A DNA stretch of 64,000 nt, from positions 13,767,507-13,831,506 of the forward strand of contig CM056569.1 of NCBI GenBank assembly GCA_029721515.1, written 5' to 3'. How positions within the stretch are numbered: the stretch's first letter is position 1; every line of letters begins with the position of its first letter. Of the stretch, positions 48,301 to 61,347 are shown one piece after another. The translations under genes were made by a program, and so were the position numbers. Under the pieces are notes generated by a model. The model saw only the letters and a list, made by a program, of their open reading frames with translations, ran no database searches and was not told where the DNA came from. The DNA comes from Synanceia verrucosa. Taxonomy: Eukaryota; Chordata; Actinopteri; Perciformes; Synanceiidae.

Positions 48301-48651
48301 CAACCACAGACTGTATATAAGAAGTGGCCGTTGGTTTGTGGACTGGAGTTTGGCACTGCCTTAGTTTTTGCAGCCAAAAGTGACATGAGAGTAGAAGGTA
48401 TAGAGAGGGTTAAAGTTCTAAGACGAAAACACAGAAACACCCAAACAAGACAGCCATGGTAGCGACCTGTCAATCACAAGGTAGCCCTGTCCTAAAGCAT
48501 CTTCTGATTTATGGGTTGTTTGACTCTAAATGGACCTGCTGTATTGAAGAAGACTTAAAATTAGTGATTGAGACCATAAAATCATGTTCAAAATATTTAC
48601 TGAGGTGATGAATCAAGAGAGAAGTAGGATCATTTTCTATTAGACTTCTAA
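48301..48651 (+). repeat. Dispersed fish repeat (class uncertain)
   Basis: ACTGTATATAAGAAGTGG, TTGGTTTGTGGACTG, CTGTCAATCACAAGG, CCTAAAGCATC, TTGACTCTAAATGG, TATTGAAGAAGACTT and AGAAGTAGGATCATTTTCTA occur in the order of a very common percomorph repeat as I remember it. Confidence 0.7.
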
Positions 48652-49461
48652 CAATCAATTAATCAACCAGTAAATACCCTTTATTTATTTATAAGGGAAA
48701 AAAAAGTCATTGAGATTTAAAACCACATTTTCAAGAGTGAGTGCAGCACAAAAGACACATATCACAATCACACTTTTTGAAAAAGAGTAATTGTTGTGCG
48801 ATGTTGACAAGTCTTCAAACTCGTTAATCCATTAATCAAACTGGGCTTCATCAATTAGATTATATCAACAACACGCCTTGAACAACAGCTTATTTCAGAA
48901 TAACTTCAGATGTTTTAACCCTTACATCTAATGCAAATAAAAGCTCTCAAAAAGCAGTATCAGTAAAAAATACAGTATATCATATCTGCAGGTGAGTCTA
49001 TGTAATTATCTAAGTACTTAAGTGTCTGTGTGACATGTTCAGGTTTTTGCATAATGCATTCAGTAGCACAACAGCACTACTCCCTCACTGCAACTGTTCA
49101 GTGTGTGTTTAAGTATACATATTGTTAACCTGTGTGCATGAGTGCTTGCATGCATGTTCATCACTGCATATGTGAAATTATGTTATTCTAGCATCAAAGC
49201 TGTACACGTATGCACGCTGTGTGTCACTGGGGGTGCTGTGATTCAGTGGTTTTCATGCTTTTTTCACAGCTCTTTTCCCCCGTTTAGAGACACTGGAGTG
49301 TTTTTTGACCCCTGTCCATCTCCTCCCATCAACGCTGCCCCATCCCAGCGATAAAATCTCTACCCAGCAGCCAAACTTCTTAACCTGCATCACTCCACAA
49401 CACTCTCCTCCTGCTATTTCCAACCACTTACACCTCACACACCAGCTTGAAAATCAATACT

Positions 49462-49466
<5 letters not shown>

Positions 49467-49498
<32 letters not shown>
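49467..49498 (+). repeat. (GT)n microsatellite
   Basis: Uninterrupted GT array of about 16 units. Confidence 0.95.
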
Positions 49499-49499
<1 letters not shown>

Positions 49500-49566
49500 T
49501 AGTGGGGGTTCGCCTTTCCCCCATTTTGCTTTCAAAGCAAAACACCCTATCATTGAACCCCCGGTC

Positions 49567-49591
49567 CACACACACACACACACACACACAT
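49567..49591 (+). repeat. (CA)n microsatellite
   Basis: CA array in the opposite sense to the GT array about 70 bp upstream. Confidence 0.95.
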
Positions 49592-49866
49592 CACATTCAA
49601 AGTACCCACTCCCCCGCTCTCTTCCGCCCCTGCAACTGTTCAAACACTCACACACACTCACACACCCGCATCCTACAAACAAAGCGCAATGAACACCTTT
49701 GTCTGCAGTCAGCTGCGCAGTGTGTAATCTAAAAATGTGTGTGTAGTTTGAAGGCAGAGCACGCACACACAGATAAACTTAATGAGGACTTGGTGAATGT
49801 AAAGCGCCAAACATACTGATGTCATTGGTACAGTGAGGAGCAGGCAGGGGCCCTTTGGTATGCTGG

Positions 49867-49868
<2 letters not shown>

Positions 49869-49900
<32 letters not shown>
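49869..49900 (+). repeat. (CA)n microsatellite
   Basis: Uninterrupted CA array of about 16 units. Confidence 0.95.
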
Positions 49901-49902
<2 letters not shown>

Positions 49903-51111
49903 TGGGCCTTGTGTTCTGTTTCCTTTGGCAACGGAAGTTCAGTATTTAGGAGTGCTGCCGGACAAAACAAATACCCTCCTGCACTCTCTCCCTCCCTTCA
50001 TTCTCTCTCTCCCTGTCTTCCTTATGTCTCTGTATGGCTTTCTCTATCTCATCATCTTCCTCTCTGCTCTATAGTCCTCTCATGTAGTTTCAGTCTCCAT
50101 CATTTCACTCTCTCTTTCTCCCCTCCTTCCTGTCTTTCTCCCTCTTTCTTATGCCCTCTCTCTGCTCGGTTCGCACACTAACACGGCTCAGTGCCTCCCT
50201 GGACACACACCATTCTCCGCGCTTATTGTTCCCACTGACAGCTTTTGTAGTCGGGAGAAAAAGCGACCTCTCTCCCCTCCTCCTTTCTCCCTCCATCTCC
50301 CAAATTCTCCTCCCCTGCCTGCCTGCCCTCACCCCTCGACACCCCTTCACCGTCGGCCCTCACCACCGCTGGTCCTCACACACATTCCTCAGGCCCAAAG
50401 GTCAAAGGGTGCAGCTGCCTCAATAAAGAGATGGGGGAGGGAGAAAGGGGGAGAAATGGAGAGGGAGGCGGGTGACTCATTCACTTTCCTCTCTTTCTGC
50501 AGAAAGAGAGTTAAGGTTGGGGGTATTTTCTGGGGGGTGGTTTGGGATGGAGGCTCTTTTTGGCTCTCCTCGCAGCGTTTTTAATAGCGCTTGTTGTACC
50601 TCTTTCTCACACTCTGTTTACTCTCTTTGGCTGTAGCAGATGTAAACACAAACGGTTGGTTACAGCTATTTACCAGAGAGGATCCTTGGCCGTGTCTGCT
50701 TTGTATTTATGGTGACTAACATGCTGGATCTGCTGTTGGCTAACGGACAAAAGCCTCCACTGCTGGGTGTGCTTTAGAGTCCAACTGATATGCGGGGCTG
50801 AAATTGGAGTTTTTGTGTAATATCCGATAGCAGCGTGTCAAGTCATCCAACTCCGATTGATCAAGATTTCTACCTGTCTGCAACTGCTCCACAGCTATCT
50901 GTTAAACCTGCAATTTCAATGTTGTCCTTACAGTAATCCCCTAAATTGAGTGATATTTACCTATAATTTACTTTGAACCAAACAGATGTGGTGGGTCTCT
51001 TTCTCTTTTGTTGGAGGACTATCTTGGACAGAGTTGCAGGTTTTCTCTGAGAGAGATGCACCATGTAACTTGCTCTTACATTTGAACACATCACAGTAGG
51101 AAACTAGAAAA

Positions 51112-51410
51112 GCACTCAGAGAGCACAGACCTACGCCGCAGTGGTGGCGGCAACTTTTTTATTTAAAGTTACCCCCGCCGCCAAGGAGGCCTAACTTAAA
51201 AGTGATTAATTTTTGGTGATGATCGGATCTGATTTAATGGCACCACCAAAAATTTATCAGTTTTAAGTTAGACCACTTTGGACCAAACCTTAAAATTTCG
51301 TCAAAATCCGTCCACAACATTTTGAGTTACTTTGCAAACTGACAAACCAACAAAACAACAAACAAATAAACAAACCCCCGTGAAAACATAACCTCCTTGG
51401 TGGAGGTAAT
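51112..51410. repeat. Dispersed repeat with inverted CCAAGGAGG ends
   Basis: Begins GCACTCAGAGAGCACAGACC, a terminus I recognise from many vertebrate repeats. Inverted arms are CCGCCAAGGAGGCCTAAC (51177-51194) and ACATAACCTCCTTGGTGGA (51386-51404). Class not assigned. Confidence 0.55.
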
Positions 51411-51412
51411 TA

Positions 51413-51478
51413 CATTTACCTGCTTCAGTTTCAGGATCCTGGTGTCATTCATGTTGGCTCACTGTCACACCGCCATGT
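51413..51478 (+). repeat. Dispersed repeat, copy 1 (copy 2 at 58771)
   Basis: CATTTACCTGCTTCAGTTTC then TCCTGGTGTCATTCATG and GGCTCACTGTCA are shared with 58771-58826 with few differences. Confidence 0.8.
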
Positions 51479-51580
51479 CCTCTTGACTAGGAGAGAACCA
51501 GTAATATTATTAGTTAACAAACTGAGTCAAAATGTCTCCTGAAATATTAATCTTAACACTGATATTCACACTGCTGCCAA

Positions 51581-51702
<122 letters not shown>

Positions 51703-51749
51703 TGAAGTCAGAGCACCACATTTTCATCAAGTTAGAAATTAATCCAACA

Positions 51750-52009
51750 ATGTTCTTTGGTGGATTATTTGTTTGCTGAATTACAGGAGAAGCATGGACA
51801 GATTCAAAAAAGATGTTTAATCTCATTTCATCGGCATGTTTGATAGTTAGTTATGACTGTGTTGTTAGTTTACTTGATTTTTTGAATGGAGTTCTGCTTC
51901 ATGATGTGCTTTTGTCACCTTTAGCTGTTTTGCATTTCAGGCAGTTCATCCAATTAGACTTACTGTCGTGCATGCCGCCACAGATTGTGTTACCACGGCA
52001 GCAGCCCTA
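51750..52009. mobile_element. hAT element, 5'-truncated relative of 40053-40530
   Basis: 51752-51907 matches 40283-40438 at about 90% by eye (for example the shared GATTTTTTGAATGGAGTTC). The right end GCAGCCCTA matches the GCCCTA terminus. The left part is missing, replaced by the long TA array region. Confidence 0.8.
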
Positions 52010-55000
52010 AATATAATATAATTGAATTTAATAATATAATTTGGACAAGTTTGACGGGCCAGATTAAAAATGTCTGACATATGTAATGTGTGGCCAAGCT
52101 AGTCACCCTCATGATCAACATCTCTATCACTGCTCTCCTGGCTTCTCCCAGGTGTGTTGCATTACAGGTCAGACCCTCCCTCCAATGTGTGACATCAGCA
52201 CTGACCCTCCAATCCCCTCCTACATGCTTCCTCCACCAAAGCACAAAAGTTATTGTAGCATTAAAGAACAATCAGGAAGGAGCAGGGGAGGAATTTCTCT
52301 GTGATGCAAAGGCGCAGGCCGTTTGGGATCAATTCAAGAGGATTTGTAATACTTAAAATCTTGCAGAGGCCTTTTTTATTCACTAAATGTCACTTTAATA
52401 TTTCTACAGGGACAGATAGTGTGTCTGCGGTCGTTTGAAAATGACACATTAACCTTTCTAATAACTGCCACTCTCACACAATGATTGATGTCTTTAATAT
52501 CAAAAACACAGCAGGATACCACTGAAGGTAAAATATATCTGAGTTAATATCTTTTAAAACACCTAGCTGTGGATCACAGTAGTTGTCCAAGGACTGTAAG
52601 TTCCAAAATCAGGGAATGAGCCAGAGAACTGTGAAGAGAGAAGAGAGAGGCCGACATTATGAATAAAAATTTGACTCTCACGGACGGCTACTACCTGCAA
52701 AAGAAGCTAATGGGAGGTTGCCACAGCACAAGTGGTGTGAAATCCTTCTTGATGGATTGAAAAGTGTCTTTAGGGATCCAAACGCACGCTTTCTCGAGCA
52801 TCTCAAAGGGTGTGGTGCTAACCAGGATGACTTTGGCGTGATCGCATTTAGACTTGACTGAGTGAAAATTAAATCAGATTTCCTTTGAACAGGCTTTGCT
52901 TTGAACTCAGCCCAGGCATCATTTAGAGAAAGGTCTCATGACACAATTTGATCGCGGAAATGTGTGTGCAGGTAGAAAATCCGCCTCCCTGTGGTTAGTC
53001 CTAAACTTTGAACTTAACATGAAAAAAACTTCCTGGCCCTTCATGCAACCTCTCATCTTGTTATGCACATACACTTCCTTGCGGCGATGATGATGCATTA
53101 AAGACTTGAAATAGGTGTGACATGCACCAATTGGTATGATGAAAACCGTTCTGTATCTTGCATGTTGCACACATCTTCGCAAAACAGAGCTGGTCTTTCA
53201 CTGCTAATTAGCTTGGCTTACAGTACGTAAAGTTCCAGCACATTCCTTTCAAATTCCTGAGACACTTGAAATGAAATCAGTGCAGATAAAGAGGGCGATC
53301 CTGATAAGAAAGTCTTTACTCTGTCCTCTGGATGGAGGTCAGGACTCAGGTTGTGCTACACAACACTGTACCCAGCTGGTAGAGATTCACATCCAGGATG
53401 TTTTGCGAGGGCTATCTGCATATTTTTTGCGCTCCAGTTGCTTGAACTATAAGTGGAGATTTTTTCCATCTCGGTCTTAGAAATGTATGCAAATCAAGTT
53501 GTGGCATAAACAAGCCCTAGAAGACGAGCGCCGCTCATCCAAAAAGCCCCCTTCATCACCAATCGCAAGAGCAAATTGCGTGCTTCAGCTGTTAAGACTA
53601 ATCCAGCAAGTCTGGCACCCGTACACCCTAAAGCCCCAACGTAGCTGGAGCTTTTTCTGTTCTGATTTGAGATTCTTAGATGGAAATCCTTTTCCGATGC
53701 TCTTACAGCTATTTCTCATGTAGGTTAACAATGACAAGTGATTCTGAGTGGACAAAGCAAGGGATTTAAGCCGTTTTGGGAGAAATCGCAGTAATAACAC
53801 ATAAATATGGGTGAGTACTGCAGTGTTTGAAAATTGTATGAAACATTTGATTCTTCATCATAAATAAATAGGTGCAAAGTCACTCAGCACATTTTAAATT
53901 AAATAAGCAAAATCCAGTTATAATTGAAGTATTTTTCAGGTATTTTCAGCCAATATTTGTTTTTATTTAATCCACTACATCGCAGAGGATTATATTGTAC
54001 TCTGTATTTACCTGACAGAATCAGGGCTTAATGAATAAAACATACAATGAGCGTTTACAATATAAAACGTTGCTGGAGTGTTGGCAGTGTGACAGATAGT
54101 TGTGTTGGCTTCAAAAGGAATTTTCATTTTTTGGAAGGCATTTTAGGCTGCTTTATTGTAATATGCACAGTTAGTAATACAAATGTTTACTTTTGTAAAT
54201 TAAATCTTTGCCTGTGCTCAATATGCAGTGATTGTTTCATCATTACTTGACAGGCAGTGCCTTGGGCTTTGTGTCCCTTCATATAAATTCCTGGCTTTGA
54301 CAGAGCGGTGGTGTACAGAGCTGTTAGACCAACTACGATCTCCAACACTTGTCACAGCTTTGTGCAATAGTCATGTAACTCTGTGAAAGACAGTCTTCAC
54401 AATCAATGCAAATACATCTATATTTTCTGATTTGCTCATTGTTCTGCGTTTTTTCCCTTTGCACTAGTGTCTCCAGGTTCAAGGACACTTCAGCAGGGTA
54501 TATGTTTGTGAACAAAGAACCCACAAGCCTTCAGCTGTGGGATCCTTTAACCAGGAGACCACCCCGACGCCGGCAACACAGCCTCTTTGTCAGAAAGTGT
54601 ATTCCTTCAGTCTCACAGTGAACATGGAATCCAGGATGATTTTTTTTTAATAAATGAGGTTCCTGCTAAAAGTGGCAGATGAAACAATAGGAGGGTGTTT
54701 TGGAAATAAACTTCTGTCGTGACACACCCGCGCACCAGTATGGAGGGTTTGTTTTGCTGGGCTGGACTGGAATGTCTCTAAGAATGCGGTTTATGTAAAG
54801 TCTGCTTGGGTTTGTTTATCTGCTCCGGCTGTGTGTGACTGTGGAGCGTACTGTGTACAGTATCTTGTTGTGCTCTTATGTGCATGTGTGTAATGGAAAA
54901 ATACTTTCACAAAGTAATAAATTACATTAACGGGATAAAAATGGAATCGGGGATATAATCTACTAGTTTTAGGTATTATTATTTTCAGAGTTAAATCTCC

Positions 55001-55556
55001 ACTCGACCAACAAAAATGAATTAATCTCACTACAAAAAAGACAACATTTGGAAGTGATATCATCACGTGTGACTACAAAAGAAACAGCAGCCACTATTAC
55101 ATAAGTTCTAAAAATTCATAGTGCATTATAAGCTATCCCTGTCACACTTTCTGTTTGCTGCTTACGTTGGAGCAGACAAGCTCACAGTATTTGCATATTT
55201 ACAGTTGTGTTTGTAGTTTTAGAAAGACAATTTAAAAGACAGCACTCTTCAAACACTTCATATACAGAGTACTGTTCTTACTTCACCATGAGAAGACATC
55301 CAAAGCATGAGGGGCCTGGTTGACAAGCAATGATTGGACTATCTCTGCTCAGGAGAGGGTTTTTTTTTAAAAAAAAAAACAACAACAACATTGTCTTATT
55401 TTTTTAAAACTATACACAAAAAGAACGAAAAGCAGTGGGGAATAATGATGAGATCTTTCTAAAGCAGCGGAGGATCAAATTTAGAGGCAAAGCTTTTTAA
55501 TTGAACATAACCTACACTGTTTATTTCCTGCAGCCTCAGCTGTGTGTATGCATAAT

Positions 55557-55592
<36 letters not shown>

Positions 55593-57904
55593 GTACGGGG
55601 GTGGGGGAGTTGTTTGCGTGACAAGCAGAGGCAATTCAGAACTTTTGCTTGTCTCCAACAACGAGTGCTGCAGTATCACTCAGGAATATTAACAAGTTAA
55701 TCATCTGAAATTAATGCTGTTATATCCTCAAGCCAAACACATAACGTACAACATGCCCCCCCCCACTCACCCCCCCGCTGTGCAACCAAGCTATTTTCTA
55801 ACCGTTTTCCCCATCCCTCCCTCTTTCTTTTCTCTCGCTCCCTCTCTTTCCATCAGCTCTGCGTTTGCAGATCGCAGCTGCACTTGTCATCAGGCTTGTT
55901 ATTAACTGCAGCATTTTTCTCACTGTGAGATGGAGGGAAAGGTACAGGGAGGGAAAGATTCAGGGAGGTGGGGAGAACAAAAAGACGAGTGAGAGACAGG
56001 TGGTGAAAGAGGAGAGAGATTTAGACGGAGAGCAGAGTATGGTAGAGAGCAATCACAGAGAAATAGCTGCCAGCATCAGTACTGTAAAACCATGGATTTC
56101 TTTCTGGTAATTCCTCCTCTGCTGAGGTTTAATTACCCTCTGCCAGAGCTCTCTGTCCGCCTCCAGGTCTGACCACACACAGAAGGGCATTTGCATCCAA
56201 TCAAACAGCTTGACCTTTTAACCCTTCATCTCTTCTCCAATCATGACATGACATTTCAGGTCTGTCAGGTGGGAGTCGTCGCTGCACTCTGAGCCGCTCT
56301 CCTCCTCAGGGTGCTCTACACTACATTAATCACTGTGACATTGTAATCACAGCAGTTTTGCCCTGATTCACTATGCAGATTCCTGGGTATATTTCTTTGA
56401 TTTACAGCGTTGTCCCCCTCCCTCTCTTCTTATCCTTGACCTTCGCTCATTCCCATGGTAACTGCGTCTTACTCGAGGATTGTTATTTGGTAAGTCAAGT
56501 GGGCCAATCCTGGGGTTTTAAGTTGCGCATCAGTGGCGAAGCTTTTCAAAATCTAATTTAGGGGATTATCTCTCTATTGATTTCACTTAAAACTGATTCT
56601 TTTCTCTCTCCATCCTTCTGCTGCCGTGATAAAGTATCAGGGAAGGAAGCAGCGTGTGTGTTTCTGTGTATGCGGCGACGTATCACGCTGCTCTTCCTCC
56701 ATGGAGTTGAAGAGGAGGCTCAGCCGTCTCACTTGACAAAGCAGAGAGAGCACGAAGGATTGCTCGCGTTCGTCGTCTTTGTGTTCCTCTGCGTGTGTCA
56801 CTCCAACTTTTTGGCGCCTATCTGCATCTTTCAATGTGCATTCATGCAGCGCGTGCACACACACACTCTCATGGCTATCATCCTCCGTGGCATTAATATT
56901 CATCTGTGTGTGCATTGAGCAGAACAGATTAGCAGCAGTAATGATGAGCACGTAATGATAAGGGGACCACAGCAGTCCCGATAGTCTAAACAGGCCTCCT
57001 TTAAACCCGACTGGAAAGACGCAAGCAAACTCATTACGACTTAACAGCCATTAGATTAGCATTAGTTCCTCTTTTAAGGGAATATTACTGCTGGTTTCCA
57101 TGGATTAGCAACAGTGGTGAACCATTCAAGGAACATTATCACTTCTGGTTTGGTAAAAGAGTTAGTGTTGGGGTTTTTTTGGCAGCTACTAGCTTCTTTA
57201 CTGTAAGCATTTCGTCCTCAGTGAGGGTCAGGAATATGTACCAATCATGGAGGTACCCTACAGGTAGAAGTAGAACCAATCAACCACTAACCCTCTGGCA
57301 ATATCTGTGATTATAGGAAGGCTGTGGCAATGCCATGGGATAAAAATAAGTTAAATAAGCTTACATATGATCATAGGAACAGTATGTCTATGCAGTAAGT
57401 TGTACACTTCCTATGAAGGTTCAGACACATGAGTTAGAAATTAAAGGACTCGATGTTTTATGATTTACTTTTTGGTAGGAATGTAATTTCCATTTCATAG
57501 GTTACTTTTTCATGTTTTCACATTTTGCACCAGCTACAGTATGTTGATCTAAAAGAAATAAACAGGACTAACATCTGAAAGAACGTAGTTATTCAAATTT
57601 CATGTACAAAAATAGTGGAAAGTACATCATAATGTGTTAGCATTGGTTTGAGGACCACCTTTTTTTTTGCAGCCAGTAGTGATGCAAGAGGGTGAAGCTG
57701 AGGTTGCCCACTGACATCCACACAGGTGTTTTCAGTTACTGCTGCTGATTAGACCTCTGGTTGGGTTGAAGATGGGGCTATGCAGGGGTTTATGGGACGT
57801 CTCCAATCTGCATGTATAAATATGGAGGATTTACAGAGTGAGTCCTGTCTGATGAGGAAATGAGAAGACATACTGTGTGAGTGTGAACTAGGTGTGTAGG
57901 AGCT
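52010..57904. other. Unassigned intergenic sequence
   Basis: No coding exon or clear element recognised over 5.9 kb, apart from a GT array at 55558 and a short repeat-like piece at about 57655-57720. 53480-53600, 56180-56290 and 57000-57115 are complex sequence. Confidence 0.45.
55558..55591 (+). repeat. (GT)n microsatellite
   Basis: Uninterrupted GT array followed by a G-rich stretch. Confidence 0.95.
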
Positions 57905-58648
57905 TTAATCCTTTAACACCTGAGCGTCATAATTTCTGTCTGGATCCAGAAAACTTGGAAATTACAATACCTGGCAATTATTTACCATTTACTGCATGTA
58001 CAGTTCTTGCCTTTGTTTATCGGCTAAATAGCACTGTTGCACTGTTTGTCTGTTTTTAACACATAATCATAGTTTTTGCATATTTATTCTTCGTCACTTT
58101 ATCATCTTCAGTTCTTATCTCTGCACTATAGGTTTATGTTTATGTTTACATATCATGCACCATGTCACCAAGTTAAATTCCCTTTTTGTGCAAACTTACT
58201 TAGCAATAAACTTGTTTCTGATTCTGTAATAGTTTAAAATGAAGAAAAGCACTAAATGGAATTTGTTTCATTTAAGGGAAAAAAAAAACGCAATACAACT
58301 GAACATGAATAACTGATTTTACATGTTAAAGTTTAAATTTAAAAGCATGAAAACTATTTATGATATAATTTTGTTTGTCTTTGTCTCGAAATGTGCAAAA
58401 ACCGTCCACAAATGGAAGCTACAAACAGGCGTTTTCTACAACAGGAAACAAAGGGGCTGCTTCACAGGCTTCCAGAAGAGGCAGTCATGAAATTACCATA
58501 ATGACACCATTTTGGCTATAAAGTGCAACATCTCAGCTTTCAGAAACCATTGGATTTTTTCCAATTGCACAAACTGTTACATAATTATGGTAATCCAAAG
58601 TGCACGTGTGAAGTGTCGCCAACAGCACGTTAGGTGTTAAAGGGTTAA
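57905..58648. mobile_element. piggyBac-like MITE flanked by TTAA
   Basis: The left end is TTAA followed by TCCTTTAACACCTGA. The right end is TTAGGTGTTAAAGGG followed by TTAA. The inverted repeats are almost perfect (one C/T difference over about 13 bp). The TTAA duplications at 57905-57908 and 58645-58648 are the piggyBac signature. Non-coding. A LINE-type 3' tail (57980-58226) sits inside. Confidence 0.75.
57980..58226 (+). mobile_element. LINE 3' end fragment (L2/CR1-like), nested
   Basis: GTTAAATTCCCTTTTTGTG, CAAACTTACTTAGCAATAAA and CTTGTTTCTGATTCTG form the usual end of fish L2-like retrotransposons with a TTCTGA tail. Its 5' end is truncated. It lies inside the piggyBac-like MITE. Confidence 0.65.
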
Positions 58649-58770
58649 CATTTTCACTGTGCAGAGATATTGTAGTGTTACATAGCGCTTTTTCACAGAC
58701 AAAGACATTTTGACAAGTCACAATAAGAGAAACAGATGTGTAACTAATAATAATAATGATGGCTGAACTG

Positions 58771-58826
58771 CATTTACCTGCCTCAGTTTCCAGGTCCTGG
58801 TGTCATTCATGCTGGCTCACTGTCAT
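58771..58826 (+). repeat. Dispersed repeat, copy 2 (copy 1 at 51413)
   Basis: Shares CATTTACCTGCYTCAGTTTC, TCCTGGTGTCATTCATG and GGCTCACTGTCA with 51413-51478. Confidence 0.8.
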
Positions 58827-59718
58827 GGCTCACTGACATACTTAAATAGAACAGAGCCATCGTTCATGTTATTAGTAACACCTGAGCTTTTCCTGCAAAA
58901 ACAAACTGTCAGAACGTCTGCTGTGAGAAAAGGCCCTACAGACACTGCAGGGAAATAACAGGAAGTGGTTTAAATTTGGTCCAGCTTTAATTAGAAACCA
59001 CTTCTCAACGCTAAACCCCAGTCACAGTAAATAACCTGTTTTTGTTTACAAGCAGGTTATGATTATGGTTTACGAGATTACGGTTGAAAATGCTGTGTAT
59101 TTAAAAAAAAAACGGAGGGACAACGTGACTGAAGAAGTGCAGCAGTGATTCTGACTGAAGGTGGTAGATTGGCGGCAGGTTGCTGGTGAACCAACCTTCA
59201 TTGTACTTGGTTGGCCTCAGCTCCAGTGACAGGTTGTCATGACAGAGGCAGTGACGAGTGTCCGCCACGATCAGCAAATGGTGATGTGGGGCAGCACATA
59301 AGATTGCATTCACATACGCATGTGTTGGTGTTTGTGTAGTTGTGGGGTCAGTGAATGTGTATGAGTGTATAGCATGTGATCTTCTCTCACACCTCACAGA
59401 TCAAAGGGTAAAGGCAGTCTGGTCATCTCACTCTATAGGCCACCCTGGTGGCACACCGTGCTGTGAAGGACCTTCAAACACACACACACACAGACTACAC
59501 ATCCACAACCGGATGAATTTTGCAAGGGAGCAAAAGACGCTTACAGTTACCATAGAAACGTGCAACAAAGAGGCAGAGAGCAGGGGAAATAGAGGAGGAA
59601 AAGGGGAGTTAAGAGAGGGAGACAGAATGAAATCAGCTCTGTCAATACGTTGCCAAGCAACACTCAACACTAACGAAGCCGGGGTTTGATAACTTGTTGA
59701 TAACGCCAGTGGGAGAGC

Positions 59719-59720
<2 letters not shown>

Positions 59721-59768
<48 letters not shown>
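59721..59768 (+). repeat. (GT)n microsatellite
   Basis: GT array of about 23 units ending in GC. Confidence 0.95.
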
Positions 59769-59880
59769 ACGTAATGGCAGTGTTATTAGCAGAAGCAGTG
59801 AAAGAGCCCCTGCTGAGACAAGTCCAAATCAGAGATAAGAGGAGAGATCTTCTATTAAAGGCAGGGTTACTAGTGGGCCT

Positions 59881-59908
59881 CACACACACACACACACACA
59901 CACACACT
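59881..59908 (+). repeat. (CA)n microsatellite
   Basis: CA array in opposite sense to the GT array 110 bp upstream. Just beyond the likely end of the efnb2 transcript. Confidence 0.95.
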
Positions 59909-60000
59909 AGCAGAACAAAAGACATCCATAGACCCTCACACAATAATGAATCACACAACGGGACAAAAAGAGTGGTGCTTAAACATTTTTGTTTGTTTTT

Positions 60001-60006
60001 TTTATT
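60001..60006 (-). promoter_or_regulatory. Candidate distal poly(A) signal of efnb2
   Basis: AATAAA on the minus strand. The sequence after it is A-rich, then changes to GT-rich (around 59940-59960) and a (CA)n/(GT)n array at 59881-59908, which resembles a downstream element. Position about 3.7 kb after the stop codon. Confidence 0.4.
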
Positions 60007-61319
60007 CAACCTTTTTTTCCAAACCAGGAATGTACTAGTTTTTTTCCTCTCTTTCGAGGTGTGCTGGGGGAGGGGAGGGGACAAGGGGACAAGGGAAGGA
60101 GGTAGGGAGGAAGGGGTCGCCGTGATGAGTAGACAAGGGGATAAGGAGGAGAGAGGAGAGGAGGAGGAGGAGGAGAGGACACAAAAAAAACCCTTCTCAC
60201 ACAGGAGGTGTCCCAAATACAAAGTCTCAACACGTTTCACATAGAGCACCACCTCGCTCTGCGGCCTCCGCTCGCTGTCTATTGGCACAAAGAAAACACA
60301 CTCACACACGTGTACACACACATACACACTTTCACCGGCAGAGAGGTGAGGGAGCTCGGCGCTTGCTGTTTCTTTTTTTTTTTTCCTCTATCTTTCCCCC
60401 GTTCCATACAAACAGCACTTTCTTCTTTCTCTTTTCAACATGACAACCGGTGGCCGTGTTCACGGTGGTTTGTAGAAAAGCCAACACGTTGAGTCGACCA
60501 CTCAAACACAAACAGTGAGAGCCAGAGACACGACTTTGAAATAACATCGACATGGAAATCAAACAATAGAAGAAAAAAAATGTAGAGTCCAAGAGATATA
60601 GACATTCTGCTGAGAGGGAGAGGGAGCAAAATGGACTGAAAATAGGGCAGTAGCTTCTTCTTCTTCTTCTTCGTCGGAGTTGACGCTATAAGAGTCTGAG
60701 AAGTTTTCCCCCTTTACACGCCAGCAGCCATTTTTAACAAAAAAATACTGTCATTTTGGATGGGAGTGCTCCAAAGAGATGTTGAAGAGAGAGAAACAGA
60801 CACTTCATTTGGCTTGGAGGATATTTTAGGTACTCTGAGCATGTTTAAATAGACACAGACTTAACAGCATACATGAAAAAAAACACGTCGGCAGTTGTAC
60901 AAAAAGAAGAATTTGAGGTGTTTCTCACCCTTGAAATCAATTTCGCTACAGTCAAATACAATCCAGAACTCATTCATGGTATAAAAACATATCAATGTGT
61001 TTGAACAAAGCCATTTCAGACGAATGTGACACAAGAGATATCTCACTACATGATGTTAGATACGGATACAAAACACGGTTGAGAAATGTCCTAAGGTCCA
61101 GATTTAACACTGGCTTCACGCAGAAAACATGGCTACACCACTGGAGGCCTTATGTCTGAAGAAAATAAAAGCTCTCCGCCACCACCCACGTACACAGAAG
61201 CCATAAACATGTTTGAGTAACACAAAAAACATTTTTTTTTTTAAGTATGCACATGTGAACATATTGCACCTCTGAACACAACGTTGTGTTACTGCCCTCG
61301 AGGTCGAGGTGCTGGGCAC

Positions 61320-61347
61320 TGGTGTGTGTGTGTGTGTGTGTGTGTGA
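61320..61347 (+). repeat. (GT)n microsatellite in probable efnb2 3' UTR
   Basis: Reads as (CA)n in the sense of the efnb2 transcript. Confidence 0.95.

Larger units (their letters stand above)
48652..51111. other. Unassigned sequence with microsatellites
   Basis: No exon recognised. 49975-50350 is pyrimidine-rich on the plus strand and 50425-50470 purine-rich. GT/CA arrays lie at 49467, 49567 and 49869. Confidence 0.45.
58649..59979. other. Unassigned sequence 3' of efnb2
   Basis: No gene recognised. Contains the repeat at 58771-58826, a GT array at 59721-59768 and a CA array at 59881-59908. Confidence 0.45.

Noticed and set aside
59428..60327. 299-codon open frame on the minus strand
   Set aside because: It consists largely of translated CA/GT arrays and pyrimidine-rich DNA, with no known domain. 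It overlaps the end of the likely efnb2 3' UTR.
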